Notes: a model not told the origin generated them from the letters alone. 64,000 bases of DNA from UBA1715 sp045615765 (GCA_045615765.1 JAZLFM010000054.1:44753-108752), one strand, 5' to 3'. Numbered from the stretch's first letter, positions 7,555-17,284 are shown. Translations and numbers: made by a program.

Positions 7555-8861
7555 TATTTCACTTTTGCTGTAGTTGTTGCATTAATCCAACAACCTACTG
7601 TTTGTGAAGAACCTTCTGTCACATTATATCCAAATAGAGTTTCTGTATCTGGGAAATGTGACTTGTAACTTGCAGCATAACTATTGGCTGTTCCTGCAAC
7701 TGAAGAATCTACAGATTTTGCTTTTTGACACATGTCATAAGCCAACCAATATACTTTCCATTTTTCTAGATCTGGAAATTCTGCTCCAGCAGAACAACTT
7801 GAAGCACTTTCTGCATATTTACTAGCAATAACTAAATAAGCTGCACCATAATTTGGATTAAATCCTAAAGCTTGTTTTGCATAACTAACAGCAGTTGCAC
7901 CTGAAGTTAAACGTGCCATATTGTAGTAAATAATTGCTTTCTTCGTATCATCTTGTTCCAAACCTGCTGCTTCTTTATAATAAGACATAGCCAAAGAGGT
8001 TTGTTTTTTCTCAGCATACATATCACCCAACTTACGTTTTGATTGTGCAGATGGTTGTAACTTATCAAGTTCAACAGCTGCTTTCACATATAAGTCAGAA
8101 GAAGCACAGTCTTTTGCTAGATTATCTGTAATCTTCACCAACAAAGCAGTATCTTGTGGATTTGCGTTGAATTGAGGTTCAAACAAGGCAACTAAATCAC
8201 TACAATCTGGTTTAATTTCAATGAATAAATTATCAACTTCTGTACTGAATTTTGCAGTTGTTTCCGCAGCCTTACCTCCTTTGGCAATATTAGCATCCAT
8301 TATGCCTCGTATTGTTTGATACAAAGAAATAACTTCGCCTTTTTCCATAGTTCCTTTTTGGAATTTTAAGACTGCAGTTTTCAAGCAAGCATACATAACA
8401 CGAGGTTCTGCATTTTTACCCATTGCATCAACGGATTTTCTACAATACTCATATGCTTGTTCATATTGTAATGGATTTAAGAAATACAATTCTGCACCTT
8501 TCTTTCCAATATAATTAGATTCTTCACCAAGATATTCAATACGACGATCGTAAATCATCATCAACGTATCCAAATATTGTTGTTTTTTAACCTGATCTTT
8601 TTCATTGTTATACAAATAACGCATCATATTTGTACCATGAGGTACATACATATTTTTTGACGCTGTTGGACAAGCGAAGAACAAACTTCTCCAATTATTG
8701 ATTGTAACGTCAGTAAATTTATTTGCTGCGTTTTCATTTTTATAACGTTGTTGATAAATTGCCTGATATTTTATGCAAGCAGAATCAACTTCTTGTGCAA
8801 AAACAGACACTGCAGAACATGCAAGTGCAGCTGTTGTGAAAATTTTGAATATGCGTTTCAT
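7554..8861 (-). CDS. Periplasmic tetratricopeptide-repeat protein
   Basis: A 435-residue protein with a signal peptide (MKRIFKIFTTAALACSAVSVFAQ). TPR-like helix pairs are visible in the middle (YVKAAVELDKLQPSAQSKRK, LGDMYAEKKQTSLAMSYYKE, YYNMARLTSGATAVSYAKQA). Cysteines are frequent (CPTAS, CRKS, CSSD, SSCSAGAEF), which may reflect disulfides. TPR proteins are scaffolds; no partner can be named. It sits between an outer-membrane protein gene (3 bases upstream) and lptC (one-base overlap), so a role in outer-membrane building is plausible but inferred. Confidence 0.88.
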   Translation of the reverse strand: MKRIFKIFTTAALACSAVSVFAQEVDSACIKYQAIYQQRYKNENAANKFTDVTINNWRSLFFACPTASKNMYVPHGTNMMRYLYNNEKDQVKKQQYLDTLMMIYDRRIEYLGEESNYIGKKGAELYFLNPLQYEQAYEYCRKSVDAMGKNAEPRVMYACLKTAVLKFQKGTMEKGEVISLYQTIRGIMDANIAKGGKAAETTAKFSTEVDNLFIEIKPDCSDLVALFEPQFNANPQDTALLVKITDNLAKDCASSDLYVKAAVELDKLQPSAQSKRKLGDMYAEKKQTSLAMSYYKEAAGLEQDDTKKAIIYYNMARLTSGATAVSYAKQALGFNPNYGAAYLVIASKYAESASSCSAGAEFPDLEKWKVYWLAYDMCQKAKSVDSSVAGTANSYAASYKSHFPDTETLFGYNVTEGSSQTVGCWINATTTAKVK

Positions 8862-8864
8862 AGC

Positions 8865-10157
8865 TTAATTAATTTTTCGTTTTATAAACCATACTTCTTG
8901 CAAAGAAACATTAAACTTTGCTAACATATATGTCTCATGCAAAGAGTTTGCCAAATTTTTATTTCCTCGAGTACCAAAATCAAAAGCAAGCGCTAAAGAA
9001 TTCTGCGTATGTTTTGATTTTATTCTTGTTCCTAACGACAATCCTATTTCTCTTGCTTGAGCAAAATCACCATTAGATTCAAACATGATAGGCAAATCAG
9101 CATAATGTAATCCCATACGAATAGGAATACGATTAATTAATTTTGAAGAACGATAATTCGGTATCCACTCTCCACCTATTCTAACAAATTTGGTTTGTTC
9201 TAAATTATTATCTGATGTACCATATATAGAAACATCCTTATAGTTTTGAATACCAAAATCAATTCCTACTAAGCATTTATTTTCATACGCATAACTAATA
9301 CCGGCTCCAAATTCCATTGGGATATCGGTATCAGACTCTATCGTACGCATAACTGCAGTATCTTTCTGGAATTCAGTATAGGTACTCACAAAATATGAAG
9401 TCAAGCTCTCTATTTGCTTATATCCTACAGATTGACCAGAGCGGTATGTTGCACCTAATGTCAAAGATTGTTCTTCCTTCAAATTTATTTTATACTGCAT
9501 TCCAAGATTCCAAACAAGTCCATGCGTTTTCAATTCTTGTTCTTTTCGAGTTGAAAATGCCGCAGCATCAGGAAATTCATTTTCTGCTGTATAATAAGTT
9601 GTTCCAAATAAATACGCCACATTTGCTCCCAACGACAAACCTTTAAATACACGAACACCCGTACTAAATGCAAACTGATTGGCGCCACCATCACCGGTAT
9701 AAGTATATTTAGCCTTCTCATCAGAATAGTTCATTGTATAACCAATGCTATTAAACGGAAGACATCCAAGTGCAGCCCCCCATCGACCGGCGATTATAGG
9801 GAACGCCATAGAAAAAGACTCAAAACCTACACTTGTAAGTGTAGCAGAATTACTACCATCTTTCGCATGACGAACATTCACTCCGCCATTCACATTAAAT
9901 AAAAATGTTTCTTTTTGTATTGTGGCTTGACTAGCAGCATTAGCGAAATTTATTTGCGTAGGCGTACTTACACCAACGCTTATGCCCCCCATCGCTTGAT
10001 TATATACTGTAGTATTCTGAAACAAGTCCCCATAACCATATCGCGTAAACGGAGACGATGTTTGTCGTTGTGCCATAATTTGTAATCCGCACAACAGCAA
10101 CACAATACACAGAATATATCGTTTATTTCTCTTTAGAAACATATTGTAATATTGCAT
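8865..10157 (-). CDS. Outer-membrane beta-barrel protein (PorV/OmpP1-like)
   Basis: About 430 residues with a signal peptide (YILCIVLLLCGLQIMAQ) after a basic N-terminus, then many alternating amphipathic strands (SFSMAFPIIAGRWGAALGCL, LSLGANVAYLFGTTYYTAEN, LTLGATYRSGQSVGYKQ). The opening SSPFTRYGYGD...NQAMGGISVG, with an early conserved Gly/Asn pattern, is typical of Bacteroidota OmpP1/FadL- or PorV-like barrels. The start is either ATG 10157 or ATG 10142 (MFLKRNKRY); both overlap the 3' end of coaX, by 35 or 20 bases. The function is unknown; it is probably cotranscribed with coaX, the TPR gene and lptC. Confidence 0.85.
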   Translation of the reverse strand: MQYYNMFLKRNKRYILCIVLLLCGLQIMAQRQTSSPFTRYGYGDLFQNTTVYNQAMGGISVGVSTPTQINFANAASQATIQKETFLFNVNGGVNVRHAKDGSNSATLTSVGFESFSMAFPIIAGRWGAALGCLPFNSIGYTMNYSDEKAKYTYTGDGGANQFAFSTGVRVFKGLSLGANVAYLFGTTYYTAENEFPDAAAFSTRKEQELKTHGLVWNLGMQYKINLKEEQSLTLGATYRSGQSVGYKQIESLTSYFVSTYTEFQKDTAVMRTIESDTDIPMEFGAGISYAYENKCLVGIDFGIQNYKDVSIYGTSDNNLEQTKFVRIGGEWIPNYRSSKLINRIPIRMGLHYADLPIMFESNGDFAQAREIGLSLGTRIKSKHTQNSLALAFDFGTRGNKNLANSLHETYMLAKFNVSLQEVWFIKRKIN

Positions 10158-10854
10158 TTAATCCCAATGCAACCAAATTTTGATTTGCAAAGATGAGATT
10201 TTTTATTCGTTTTTCAAAGAATTGCGCGTATCCACCTGTTAAAAAGACCGTAACATTTTGATATTTATCTACATATTCACGAATATACCCTTCTATTTCA
10301 TATACCATACCAAGTGCAACGCCATTACCAATAGCCTCAGAAGTTGTTTGTCCCGTAAGTGTCACGAACTCTGGAGCCGTACACAAAGGCAACTTACCGG
10401 TATAATCATGTAATGCACGGAAGCGAGTATCTAAACCTAAAGAAATATTTCCTCCTACATAACAAGCTGTTTCATCAACAAAATCTATCGTCATCGCAGT
10501 TCCAATATCTATGATAAGTTTATTACAATGTGGTGCTAAAGACTCTGCACCTATAGCCGCCGCCAACCGATCTAATCCAAGCGTATGAGGGGTTTTATAA
10601 GCATTCGATATCGGACAATCCATACTATGTGAGAACTCAACAAATGGAACAGGAGAACATTTGTCTATAATTTCAGCAGATGTATATTTAGAAACATTAC
10701 AGATTATACCTTTTTCCGCCTGAATAAATTCCGTTACCGAAGCGTTTTCTGAAAAAAAATCATCGTATGCGAAAGATTTTTGACATTGTACAGTCCCTGC
10801 CTCAAACGCATATAACTTCACCGTTGAATTTCCAGCATCAACAATTAGATTCAT
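10123..10854 (-). CDS. coaX: Type III pantothenate kinase
   Basis: This 243-residue enzyme phosphorylates pantothenate, the first step of coenzyme A synthesis. It is the type III (CoaX) form: the N-terminal ASKHA phosphate loop MNLIVDAGNSTVKLYAF, the TPHTLGLDRLAAAIGA motif and LIIDIGTAMTIDFVDE are all present. The start is ATG 10854, because the -7 promoter element is at 10868-10875 and an in-frame upstream extension would begin beyond the promoter. It heads the block coaX-outer-membrane protein-TPR-lptC, a combination I recognise from other Bacteroidales. It is somewhat shorter than the usual 250-260 residues but complete. Confidence 0.95.
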   Translation of the reverse strand: MNLIVDAGNSTVKLYAFEAGTVQCQKSFAYDDFFSENASVTEFIQAEKGIICNVSKYTSAEIIDKCSPVPFVEFSHSMDCPISNAYKTPHTLGLDRLAAAIGAESLAPHCNKLIIDIGTAMTIDFVDETACYVGGNISLGLDTRFRALHDYTGKLPLCTAPEFVTLTGQTTSEAIGNGVALGMVYEIEGYIREYVDKYQNVTVFLTGGYAQFFEKRIKNLIFANQNLVALGLNAILQYVSKEK

Positions 10855-10867
10855 TTTCTTTTTTTCG

Positions 10868-10875
10868 CAAAGATA
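10868..10875 (-). promoter_or_regulatory. -7 promoter element of coaX
   Basis: TATCTTTG on the minus strand, 13 bases upstream of ATG 10854; this decides the coaX start. Confidence 0.65.
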
Positions 10876-10974
10876 CACATAAAAAGAAAAACGAGACATC
10901 CAACAATATATTGCTCTCACAAAAAGAAATAGTCAAATAAATTTTGGTATTGTTTTTGCAACCGACATTTTTAA

Positions 10975-10982
10975 TAAATTTG
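10975..10982 (+). promoter_or_regulatory. -7 promoter element of the DUF4294 gene
   Basis: TAAATTTG ends 7 bases before ATG 10990; TTTG at 10955-10958 is a possible -33 box with a short 16-nt spacer. The expected start of transcription is at or next to the start codon. Confidence 0.5.
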
Positions 10983-10989
10983 TCGGCGT

Positions 10990-11583
10990 ATGAAAAAGGT
11001 ATTAATAACATGTATCATATTGATATTTGCGACATTGCAGATATCAGCACAACAACAAGTAGCAGAAAGAGGTTACTTACTTCCAGGCGTGATTGTTGAC
11101 GGAGACACGCTTGCACTTGTAAAACTACCACGAGTATACGTTTTCCCTAAACTTAAATTTGTTACACAAGACGAATACACGAGATACAAGAAACTTGTAC
11201 GCGATGTAAAAAAGGTTTATCCATACGTAATGATAGCGAAAAACACTTTCAACGAAGTGCAGCTTATTATGGATACTTTACCAAACAAAAAGGCTCAAAA
11301 GAAGTATATTAAAGCAAAAGAAGACGAAATGCTTGATTTATACGCAAGAGAACTTATGAAACTAACTTTCCGCCAAGGACAAATACTCATCAAATTGGTA
11401 AACAGGGAGTTAAAACAATCTCCATTTGAGATATTAAGAGAATTACGTGGTGGCGTTAAAGCTGCTATGTACCAAAGTATGGCAAAAGTTTTTGGCGAAG
11501 ATTTAAAAAACACATACGATGCTGATGGTGAGGACAAAATGATAGAACGCATCGTTTTACTGTTGGAACAAGGCACTATCTAA
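10990..11583 (+). CDS. DUF4294 domain-containing secreted protein
   Basis: A 197-residue protein with a signal peptide (MKKVLITCIILIFATLQISAQ) followed by the DUF4294 region: GDTLALVKLPRVYVFPKLKF, then a helical part RLVRDVKKVYPYVMIAK-like (KKLVRDVKKVYPYVMIAKN), the FRQGQILIKLVNREL core and ELRGGVKAAMYQSMAKVFG. This family is essentially confined to Bacteroidota and has no known biochemical function. Length and order are typical. The carboxylesterase gene begins one base after its stop codon, so the two are cotranscribed. Confidence 0.92.
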   Translation: MKKVLITCIILIFATLQISAQQQVAERGYLLPGVIVDGDTLALVKLPRVYVFPKLKFVTQDEYTRYKKLVRDVKKVYPYVMIAKNTFNEVQLIMDTLPNKKAQKKYIKAKEDEMLDLYARELMKLTFRQGQILIKLVNRELKQSPFEILRELRGGVKAAMYQSMAKVFGEDLKNTYDADGEDKMIERIVLLLEQGTI

Positions 11584-11584
11584 A

Positions 11585-12829
11585 ATGGCACATTTTCGCA
11601 TTCGATACGCGACATACAATGGAGTGTTTCAACCATGCACCATCGACAACGAAATTACAAACTTTCATTGCAATCCTTGTGAATTTCCACAAACTCAAGG
11701 TAGTTTAGAAAAACTACTACTTCATGGTAAATGCGAAGCTAATGAAGATGCTTTCTTCTTAGACATTTGGGTTCCTGACACAGAAGGGAAAAAATCTGTT
11801 CTTTTCTGGATACATGGAGGTGCATTCACAAACGGTTCTAGTTGCGATCCACAAAACAACGCCGAAAATCTATCAAAAAACGCTGACATCATAGTTGTAA
11901 GTCCATCCTACCGAATTGGAATTCTCGGCACTGCCTATTTCAAAGGAATTCCCCAACAAAATTGTGGATTTCATGATATAATAACAGCTTTAGAATGGAC
12001 AAACAAGCACATTGAAAAATTTAACGGGAACCCGCAAAACATTGTAATAGGTGGACAATCATCAGGAGCTTGGTACGCTATGGCTATACACACCGCTCCA
12101 CGACTACAACATTTGTTCAACAAAACAATAGTTTTCAGTTGGCCAGGAAGTATGCAAGCAATAGAGCCTACAACTGCAGAAGAAATATACCATCGCTTCA
12201 TACGAGAAGCCGAGACAATCGACAAAATAAAATATACAGACTGCTCTGAAATACCTATAGAAACTCTTCTTTATACACAGAAAAAAGTTGGTAAACAAAA
12301 TAAGAAGAAATATAAATTCTTCGTTCCGTTTATTCCTACTATAGAAGAAGGATATATTTGCAGAGATTTCTCAAAAGCTTGTATGGAATCAAAGAAAAAA
12401 ATTCACTTTCAATTCACGAAAGACGAGTGCGCAGCATACACCTACAAATATCCTATAAGGAATGGCATTCCAACTTTTATATTACAATATTTTCTCAAGA
12501 AATACGATCCTTCAATCAGTCGAGAAATTATAAAGAAAAAATTACGAGAAACGAACAACACATATCAAACCGTGGTGGATATAACATCTGATGTTATATT
12601 CAAAAATCCAGCAAGGGAAATTGCACAAAAAATCAATGCTACAATAAACGAATTTTCATTCCCTACACCCAACAACAGAACACTTTGTTGCCATTGTTTC
12701 GACATAGTATTCATATTCGGTTGTTTTGACGCTTGGCTACAAAGCAATATCTTTAAAGGTTGCGACAAAGAAGAAATGATGAAAAAATCATTAGAACTTC
12801 AAGCAGAAATAAGTAATTTCATACAATAA
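11585..12829 (+). CDS. Type B carboxylesterase-like alpha/beta hydrolase
   Basis: A 414-residue protein without a signal peptide, so probably cytoplasmic. The oxyanion-hole motif FWIHGGAF and the nucleophile elbow VIGGQSSGAWYAM (Ser in GQSSG) are clear, as are the LDIWVP and ALEWTNKHIEKFNGNP motifs of the type B family. A late CCHCFDIVFIFG segment fits the catalytic His region (family form HxxDLxFVFG). At 414 residues it lacks about 80-100 residues of the usual 500. It is unusually Cys-rich near the N-terminus (QPCTID, HCNPCEF, GKCEAN, SSCDP). Substrate unknown; esters of plant or drug origin are usual for the family. It follows DUF4294 by one base. Confidence 0.85.
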   Translation: MAHFRIRYATYNGVFQPCTIDNEITNFHCNPCEFPQTQGSLEKLLLHGKCEANEDAFFLDIWVPDTEGKKSVLFWIHGGAFTNGSSCDPQNNAENLSKNADIIVVSPSYRIGILGTAYFKGIPQQNCGFHDIITALEWTNKHIEKFNGNPQNIVIGGQSSGAWYAMAIHTAPRLQHLFNKTIVFSWPGSMQAIEPTTAEEIYHRFIREAETIDKIKYTDCSEIPIETLLYTQKKVGKQNKKKYKFFVPFIPTIEEGYICRDFSKACMESKKKIHFQFTKDECAAYTYKYPIRNGIPTFILQYFLKKYDPSISREIIKKKLRETNNTYQTVVDITSDVIFKNPAREIAQKINATINEFSFPTPNNRTLCCHCFDIVFIFGCFDAWLQSNIFKGCDKEEMMKKSLELQAEISNFIQ

Positions 12830-12874
12830 TATATAAGCATAGCCGTTTTTGTATTGAAAATCGGGAAAGATTGT

Positions 12875-12882
12875 TAATTTTG
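12875..12882 (+). promoter_or_regulatory. -7 promoter element of the uppS-bamA-ompH operon
   Basis: TAATTTTG lies 27 bases upstream of the uppS ATG at 12910, with an ATTG/TTG about 18 nt further up. It excludes the longer in-frame TTG start at 12871. Confidence 0.6.
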
Positions 12883-12909
12883 CCCCATAATGTCTATAAA
12901 CGACAAATA

Positions 12910-13644
12910 ATGAAACAAGAAGAAATAGATTACACAAAACTTCCTCAACATGTTGCCATCACAATGGACGGAAATGGCAGATGGGCAAAGAGCAAAGGTA
13001 ATATTAGACTTTTCGGTCATCAACAAGGAGTAGCCACAGTAAATGACATTGTTTCTATTGCTGCCGAAATTGGTATTAAATATCTAACCCTTTATACATT
13101 CTCCACAGAGAACTGGAATAGACCAAAAGATGAAGTTTCTGGTCTTATGGATTTGCTTATAAAGGCTACGAAGAAATATATAGATAAGCTTACTAAAAAT
13201 AACATTAAGCTGTCGGTTATTGGAGATTTCTCCGGACTACCTGAAACAGTAAAAGAATCGTTGCAATATGTTATCGACAAAACTGCAACCAACACAGGTA
13301 TGAATCTTATTCTTGCTATCAGCTATAGCGGTAGATGGGAACTTGTGGATATGGCAAAAAAAATTGCAAACCAATGTGTAAACGGTTCACTTAAACCAGA
13401 AGATATAACAAACGAAACTATCCAAAACAATCTTTGTACGGCAAATATACCAGACCCTGAATTGCTTATACGCACCAGTGGCGAATACAGAATAAGCAAT
13501 TTCTTGCTTTGGCAAATTGCATACACCGAATTATACTTTACCGACGTTTTATGGCCAGACTTTACGAAAGAAGAATTTTTGAAGGCTATTAAAGATTTTC
13601 AAACAAGAACTCGTCGTTTTGGATTAACACAAGAGCAAATTTAA
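12910..13644 (+). CDS. uppS: Isoprenyl transferase (undecaprenyl diphosphate synthase)
   Basis: This 244-residue cis-prenyltransferase adds isopentenyl units to farnesyl diphosphate to make the C55 carrier for peptidoglycan and surface polysaccharides. Family motifs are intact: HVAITMDGNGRWAKSKG (catalytic Asp and Asn), GHQQGVATV, LTLYTFSTENWNRP, and the C-terminal LLIRTSGEYRISNFLLWQIAYTELYF. ATG 12910 gives the standard N-terminus and lies downstream of the -7 element. It is the first gene of an operon with bamA (8 bases downstream) and two ompH genes, an arrangement widespread in Bacteroidota. Confidence 0.97.
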   Translation: MKQEEIDYTKLPQHVAITMDGNGRWAKSKGNIRLFGHQQGVATVNDIVSIAAEIGIKYLTLYTFSTENWNRPKDEVSGLMDLLIKATKKYIDKLTKNNIKLSVIGDFSGLPETVKESLQYVIDKTATNTGMNLILAISYSGRWELVDMAKKIANQCVNGSLKPEDITNETIQNNLCTANIPDPELLIRTSGEYRISNFLLWQIAYTELYFTDVLWPDFTKEEFLKAIKDFQTRTRRFGLTQEQI

Positions 13645-13652
13645 ACGGAACA

Positions 13653-16103
13653 ATGAAGAAATTTCTTGCCATACTTTTCTTAGTAGTTATCAACTCTCTA
13701 TCTGCAGTTTATGCACAAAACGGCATAAAGAAATACAAAATTGCAGAAATAAAAGTAGAAGGTGCAAAATCACTACAAGCACCACCTATAATTCGAACAA
13801 CAGGATTATATGTAGGTCAAGAAATTACTATTCCAGGACCAGAAATCACTGCTGCCATTGAGAAACTTTGGGAACAAGGTTTATTCGCTGACGCAAAAAT
13901 ATCTGCATCAAAAATCGAAGGCGAAAACATTTATTTAACGGTTTCCATACAAGAGCGTTCACGTTTAAATTCACTGCGATACGAAGGTATCAAGAAATCA
14001 GAGCAAAACGATATAAACGATTTGCTTGATTTTAAAACGCACATGCAGATAACAGAGAATCAAAAAGATAACGCAGAAAAGAAAATCAAAGCATATTATG
14101 ACGACAAAGGATACAGAAATGCTCAGATTACGATAAAAGAAGTTGTTGACACTACAGCATTCAACTCTTCTAACATCACGATTTCCATTCAAAAGAATAA
14201 TAGAATAAAAATAAACGACATTATTTTTCATGGTAACGAAGCATTGAAAGATGGAAAACTTCACAGAGCAATGAAAAACACAAAGCGTAAACGCTGGTAT
14301 GTTTTAAAACGCTCAAAATATATAGAAAAGAACTACGAGAAAGACAAGAAAAACATTGTAGAGAAATACAAAAAGCTTGGTTATCGCGATGCGACAATCA
14401 AAACAGATACAATTTATTCTTTTGATTCAACAATGTTGAATATCGAGACGACAATTGAGGAAGGTAAGAAATACTACTTTGGAACAATTTCATGGTTAGG
14501 TAATTCTGTATACAGCACTGATATCTTAAACAAAATTCTAGCCATAAACAAAGGTGATGTATATGATGAAAATCGTTTACAAGACAAGATATATGGTTTA
14601 GATGGAGTAAGTTCTATCTATCTTGATAATGGCTATTTATTTTTCAACGCCGATCCTGTAGAACTTGGTTCCAATAGTGATTCAATAGATATTCAAATTA
14701 GAATATACGAAGGACAACAAGCTGTAATAAACAACATTACAGTTTCCGGAAACACAAAGACCAACGACCATGTTATTTATCGTGAACTACGAACAAAACC
14801 TGGAGAACTTTTCAGTCGCTCCGATATCATAAGAACGCAACGAGAACTTGCAATGCTTGGATATTTTGACGCAGAAAATATGCAAGTAAATCCTCAACCA
14901 AACCCAATGGATGGAACAGTTGACATTGAATATGTAATACAAGAAAAATCTTCAGACCAAATTGAAGTTTCATTAGGTTGGAGTGGAAAATATTTCTTAG
15001 GATCAGTTCGATTGGTATTAAACAACTTCTCTTTAAAAAACACACTCAAAAAAGAATATTGGAGACCTATACCTTCTGGAGACGGTCAACAATTAAGTAT
15101 TGGTGTCTCGGCAAATACGAGATACTATCAATACTACAATTTCTCATTCACAGAACCTTGGTTTGGTGGTAAAAAGCCTAATGCATTAACAATATCAGCG
15201 TACTATTCTGTGCGAGCGAACGGTTATGCGCGTTCTAGCGAATATTATGGTAACTGGAGAACTATCGGAGCATCTGTTGGTTTGGAAAGAGACTTAAAAA
15301 TCCCTGATGATTATTTCTCATTATATAATGACATCAGTATTAAGAGATATAAGTTGAACAATTACAATTTGTATCTGCCTACATCATTACCAGACAGCTT
15401 AACAGCACGTTGTTTAACATTAGGAACAACTTTGGCACGTAGTTCAATAGACCAACCATTATATCCACGACGTGGTTCTTCATTCGCATTGCGTTTAGAA
15501 TTAACTCCGCCATTCTCTTTATTTAGAGAAGATGCAAACGATGAAAACCTTTCTGACGAAGAAAGATATAAATGGATAGAATACCATAAATGGACATTTA
15601 AATCAAAAATGTACACTCAAATTATTGGTGACTTAGTTTTGGAAACACGAATAGACTTTGGTTATGTTGGACATTACAACAAAAATTTCAAGACACCATT
15701 TGAACGATTTGATGTCGGTGGAGATGGTTTAAGTAATGTATATTATTATGGCACAGATTTTGTTCCTATGAGAGGTTATGATGCGTCAGCACTTAATCCA
15801 GAATCTGACGGTGGAGCATTCTTATACGATAAAATTTCTTTGGAATTACGTTATCCTTTAGCGTTAAAACAAGAAACAACAATTTACGTATTAGCATTTG
15901 CTGAAGCCGCCAATGCATGGATGAACATCGCGGATTACAATCCATTCGATGTGAAAAGAAGCGCTGGTGGCGGAATACGGCTTTTCATCCCAATGATGGG
16001 ACTTTTAGGATTTGATTTAGGTTATGGTTTCGATAAAATTGACGGAAAATCAAATGAAGTTCGCGGATGGCAGCCAACATTTGTATTAGGACAACAATTT
16101 TAA
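13653..16103 (+). CDS. bamA: Outer-membrane protein assembly factor BamA
   Basis: An 816-residue Omp85 protein that inserts beta-barrel proteins into the outer membrane. It has a signal peptide (MKKFLAILFLVVINSLSAVYAQ), five POTRA-like modules in about residues 25-430 (repeated 'G-N/Y-x...Y...GY.[DN]A.I' units such as YYDDKGYRNAQITIKEVVD and NIVEKYKKLGYRDATIKTD), and a 16-strand barrel ending in Phe (FVLGQQF). The lid-loop sequence appears as VPMRGYD, a variant of the conserved VRGF/Y motif. Placement between uppS and two Skp-like genes is the usual order. Confidence 0.96.
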   Translation: MKKFLAILFLVVINSLSAVYAQNGIKKYKIAEIKVEGAKSLQAPPIIRTTGLYVGQEITIPGPEITAAIEKLWEQGLFADAKISASKIEGENIYLTVSIQERSRLNSLRYEGIKKSEQNDINDLLDFKTHMQITENQKDNAEKKIKAYYDDKGYRNAQITIKEVVDTTAFNSSNITISIQKNNRIKINDIIFHGNEALKDGKLHRAMKNTKRKRWYVLKRSKYIEKNYEKDKKNIVEKYKKLGYRDATIKTDTIYSFDSTMLNIETTIEEGKKYYFGTISWLGNSVYSTDILNKILAINKGDVYDENRLQDKIYGLDGVSSIYLDNGYLFFNADPVELGSNSDSIDIQIRIYEGQQAVINNITVSGNTKTNDHVIYRELRTKPGELFSRSDIIRTQRELAMLGYFDAENMQVNPQPNPMDGTVDIEYVIQEKSSDQIEVSLGWSGKYFLGSVRLVLNNFSLKNTLKKEYWRPIPSGDGQQLSIGVSANTRYYQYYNFSFTEPWFGGKKPNALTISAYYSVRANGYARSSEYYGNWRTIGASVGLERDLKIPDDYFSLYNDISIKRYKLNNYNLYLPTSLPDSLTARCLTLGTTLARSSIDQPLYPRRGSSFALRLELTPPFSLFREDANDENLSDEERYKWIEYHKWTFKSKMYTQIIGDLVLETRIDFGYVGHYNKNFKTPFERFDVGGDGLSNVYYYGTDFVPMRGYDASALNPESDGGAFLYDKISLELRYPLALKQETTIYVLAFAEAANAWMNIADYNPFDVKRSAGGGIRLFIPMMGLLGFDLGYGFDKIDGKSNEVRGWQPTFVLGQQF

Positions 16104-16115
16104 AAATATGTAGTT

Positions 16116-16631
16116 ATGAAAAAATTAGTAATTCTTTTAGCAAGTATTTGTTTTGCCTTAGTTAGTTACGGACAAAAAACTGTTTATGTAGATACCGATT
16201 ATCTATTAAGTAAAATTCCGGCATATCGAGAAGCCCAACAACAAATCGATGCCTTGACAAAGACTTGGAAAACCGAAATCGAAGAACAACGTTCTAAACT
16301 AGATGCTTTATATAAACAATATCAAGTAGATAAAGTTCTTTTATCGAATGATATGAAGGCAAAAAGAGAACAAGAAATTTTAGATAAAGAAAAAGAATTA
16401 AAAGAACTACAAAAGAAACGTTTTGGAGAAAACGGTGATAGAGTTAAAAAAGAAGAAGAATTAATAAAACCTATCCAAGACGAGATATTCAATGCAATAA
16501 AAGACCTTGCCGCAAACCAAGGTTATGCATTCGTTCTTGACGCTGCATCTAGCACTTACACATTGTTATACAGTGATTCAAAATATGACATTAGCGATGA
16601 TGTATTAAGAAAATTAGGATATATTAAATAA
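16116..16631 (+). CDS. OmpH/Skp family periplasmic chaperone, copy 1
   Basis: A 171-residue protein with a signal peptide (MKKLVILLASICFALVSYGQ), an N-terminal strand (TVYVDTDYLLSKIPAY), a long charged coiled coil (about residues 45-125) and a C-terminal strand-helix end (GYAFVLDAASSTYTLLYSD), the Skp trimer layout. It should hold unfolded outer-membrane proteins on the way to BamA, encoded 12 bases upstream. It is a tandem paralogue of the next gene, but shares mainly the fold rather than close sequence identity. Confidence 0.95.
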   Translation: MKKLVILLASICFALVSYGQKTVYVDTDYLLSKIPAYREAQQQIDALTKTWKTEIEEQRSKLDALYKQYQVDKVLLSNDMKAKREQEILDKEKELKELQKKRFGENGDRVKKEEELIKPIQDEIFNAIKDLAANQGYAFVLDAASSTYTLLYSDSKYDISDDVLRKLGYIK

Positions 16632-16655
16632 TAACAACTATAAAAATAACAGACA

Positions 16656-17168
16656 ATGAAACAATTAGTAAAGGTAGCAACAGTTGCACTATGTTTCTTG
16701 GGATTCTCTCTTGCTTCTCAAGCACAAAAATTTGGTCATATCAACTTAGAAGAACTAGTTGCTGCTATGCCAGAACGAGCAGAAGCTCAAAAAACATTAG
16801 AAAAAGAATACAATGAGATGAAAGGTATCATAGAAAGTATGACTGTAGAATTCAACAAAAAGTACTTAGCATACAACAACCAATCAGATACATTGACAAA
16901 AACAAGTAAGCAATTATTAGAACAAGAATTGCAAGACATGCAAACAAGAATTCAACAATATCAACAAAACGCTGAAGCTCAATTAAATCAACGTCAACAA
17001 GAATTGTTGAATCCTATTTTAGACAAAGCTGAAAAAGCAATAAAAACAGTTGCAACAAAAGAAGGTTTTATCTACATCTTCGACATTAGTACAGGCAGTC
17101 AAATTCTATTCTTCTCTGACAAAAGTATTGATGTAATGCCAGCTGTTAAGAAAGAATTAGGAATGTAA
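16656..17168 (+). CDS. OmpH/Skp family periplasmic chaperone, copy 2
   Basis: A 170-residue protein with a signal peptide (MKQLVKVATVALCFLGFSLASQAQ), the KFGHINLEELVAAMPERAEA N-terminal strand, a Gln/Glu-rich coiled coil and GFIYIFDISTGSQILFFSD at the end. Same fold and likely role as copy 1. It is the last gene of the uppS operon and is followed by a strong terminator at 17189-17219. Confidence 0.95.
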   Translation: MKQLVKVATVALCFLGFSLASQAQKFGHINLEELVAAMPERAEAQKTLEKEYNEMKGIIESMTVEFNKKYLAYNNQSDTLTKTSKQLLEQELQDMQTRIQQYQQNAEAQLNQRQQELLNPILDKAEKAIKTVATKEGFIYIFDISTGSQILFFSDKSIDVMPAVKKELGM

Positions 17169-17188
17169 TTCATTACAACACATCTCAC

Positions 17189-17219
17189 AAAAAAGCAGAA
17201 CAATTTGTTCTGCTTTTTT
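17189..17219 (+). terminator. Terminator of the uppS-bamA-ompH operon
   Basis: AAAAGCAGAACAA pairs with TTGTTCTGCTTTT around a short loop and ends in six T, 20 bases after the last stop codon. Confidence 0.9.
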
Positions 17220-17236
17220 ATTATCTGTACATAAAT

Positions 17237-17267
17237 AAAAAAGGCGAAACAAATGTCTCGCCTTTTT
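17237..17267 (-). terminator. Terminator of typA
   Basis: A stem AAAAAGGCGA / TCGCCTTTTT with an A/T-rich loop, followed on the minus strand by TTTTTTATTTAT, 17 bases past the typA stop. The A/T flanks on both sides would let it work in both directions. Confidence 0.85.
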
Positions 17268-17284
17268 CTATAATTAATTATAAA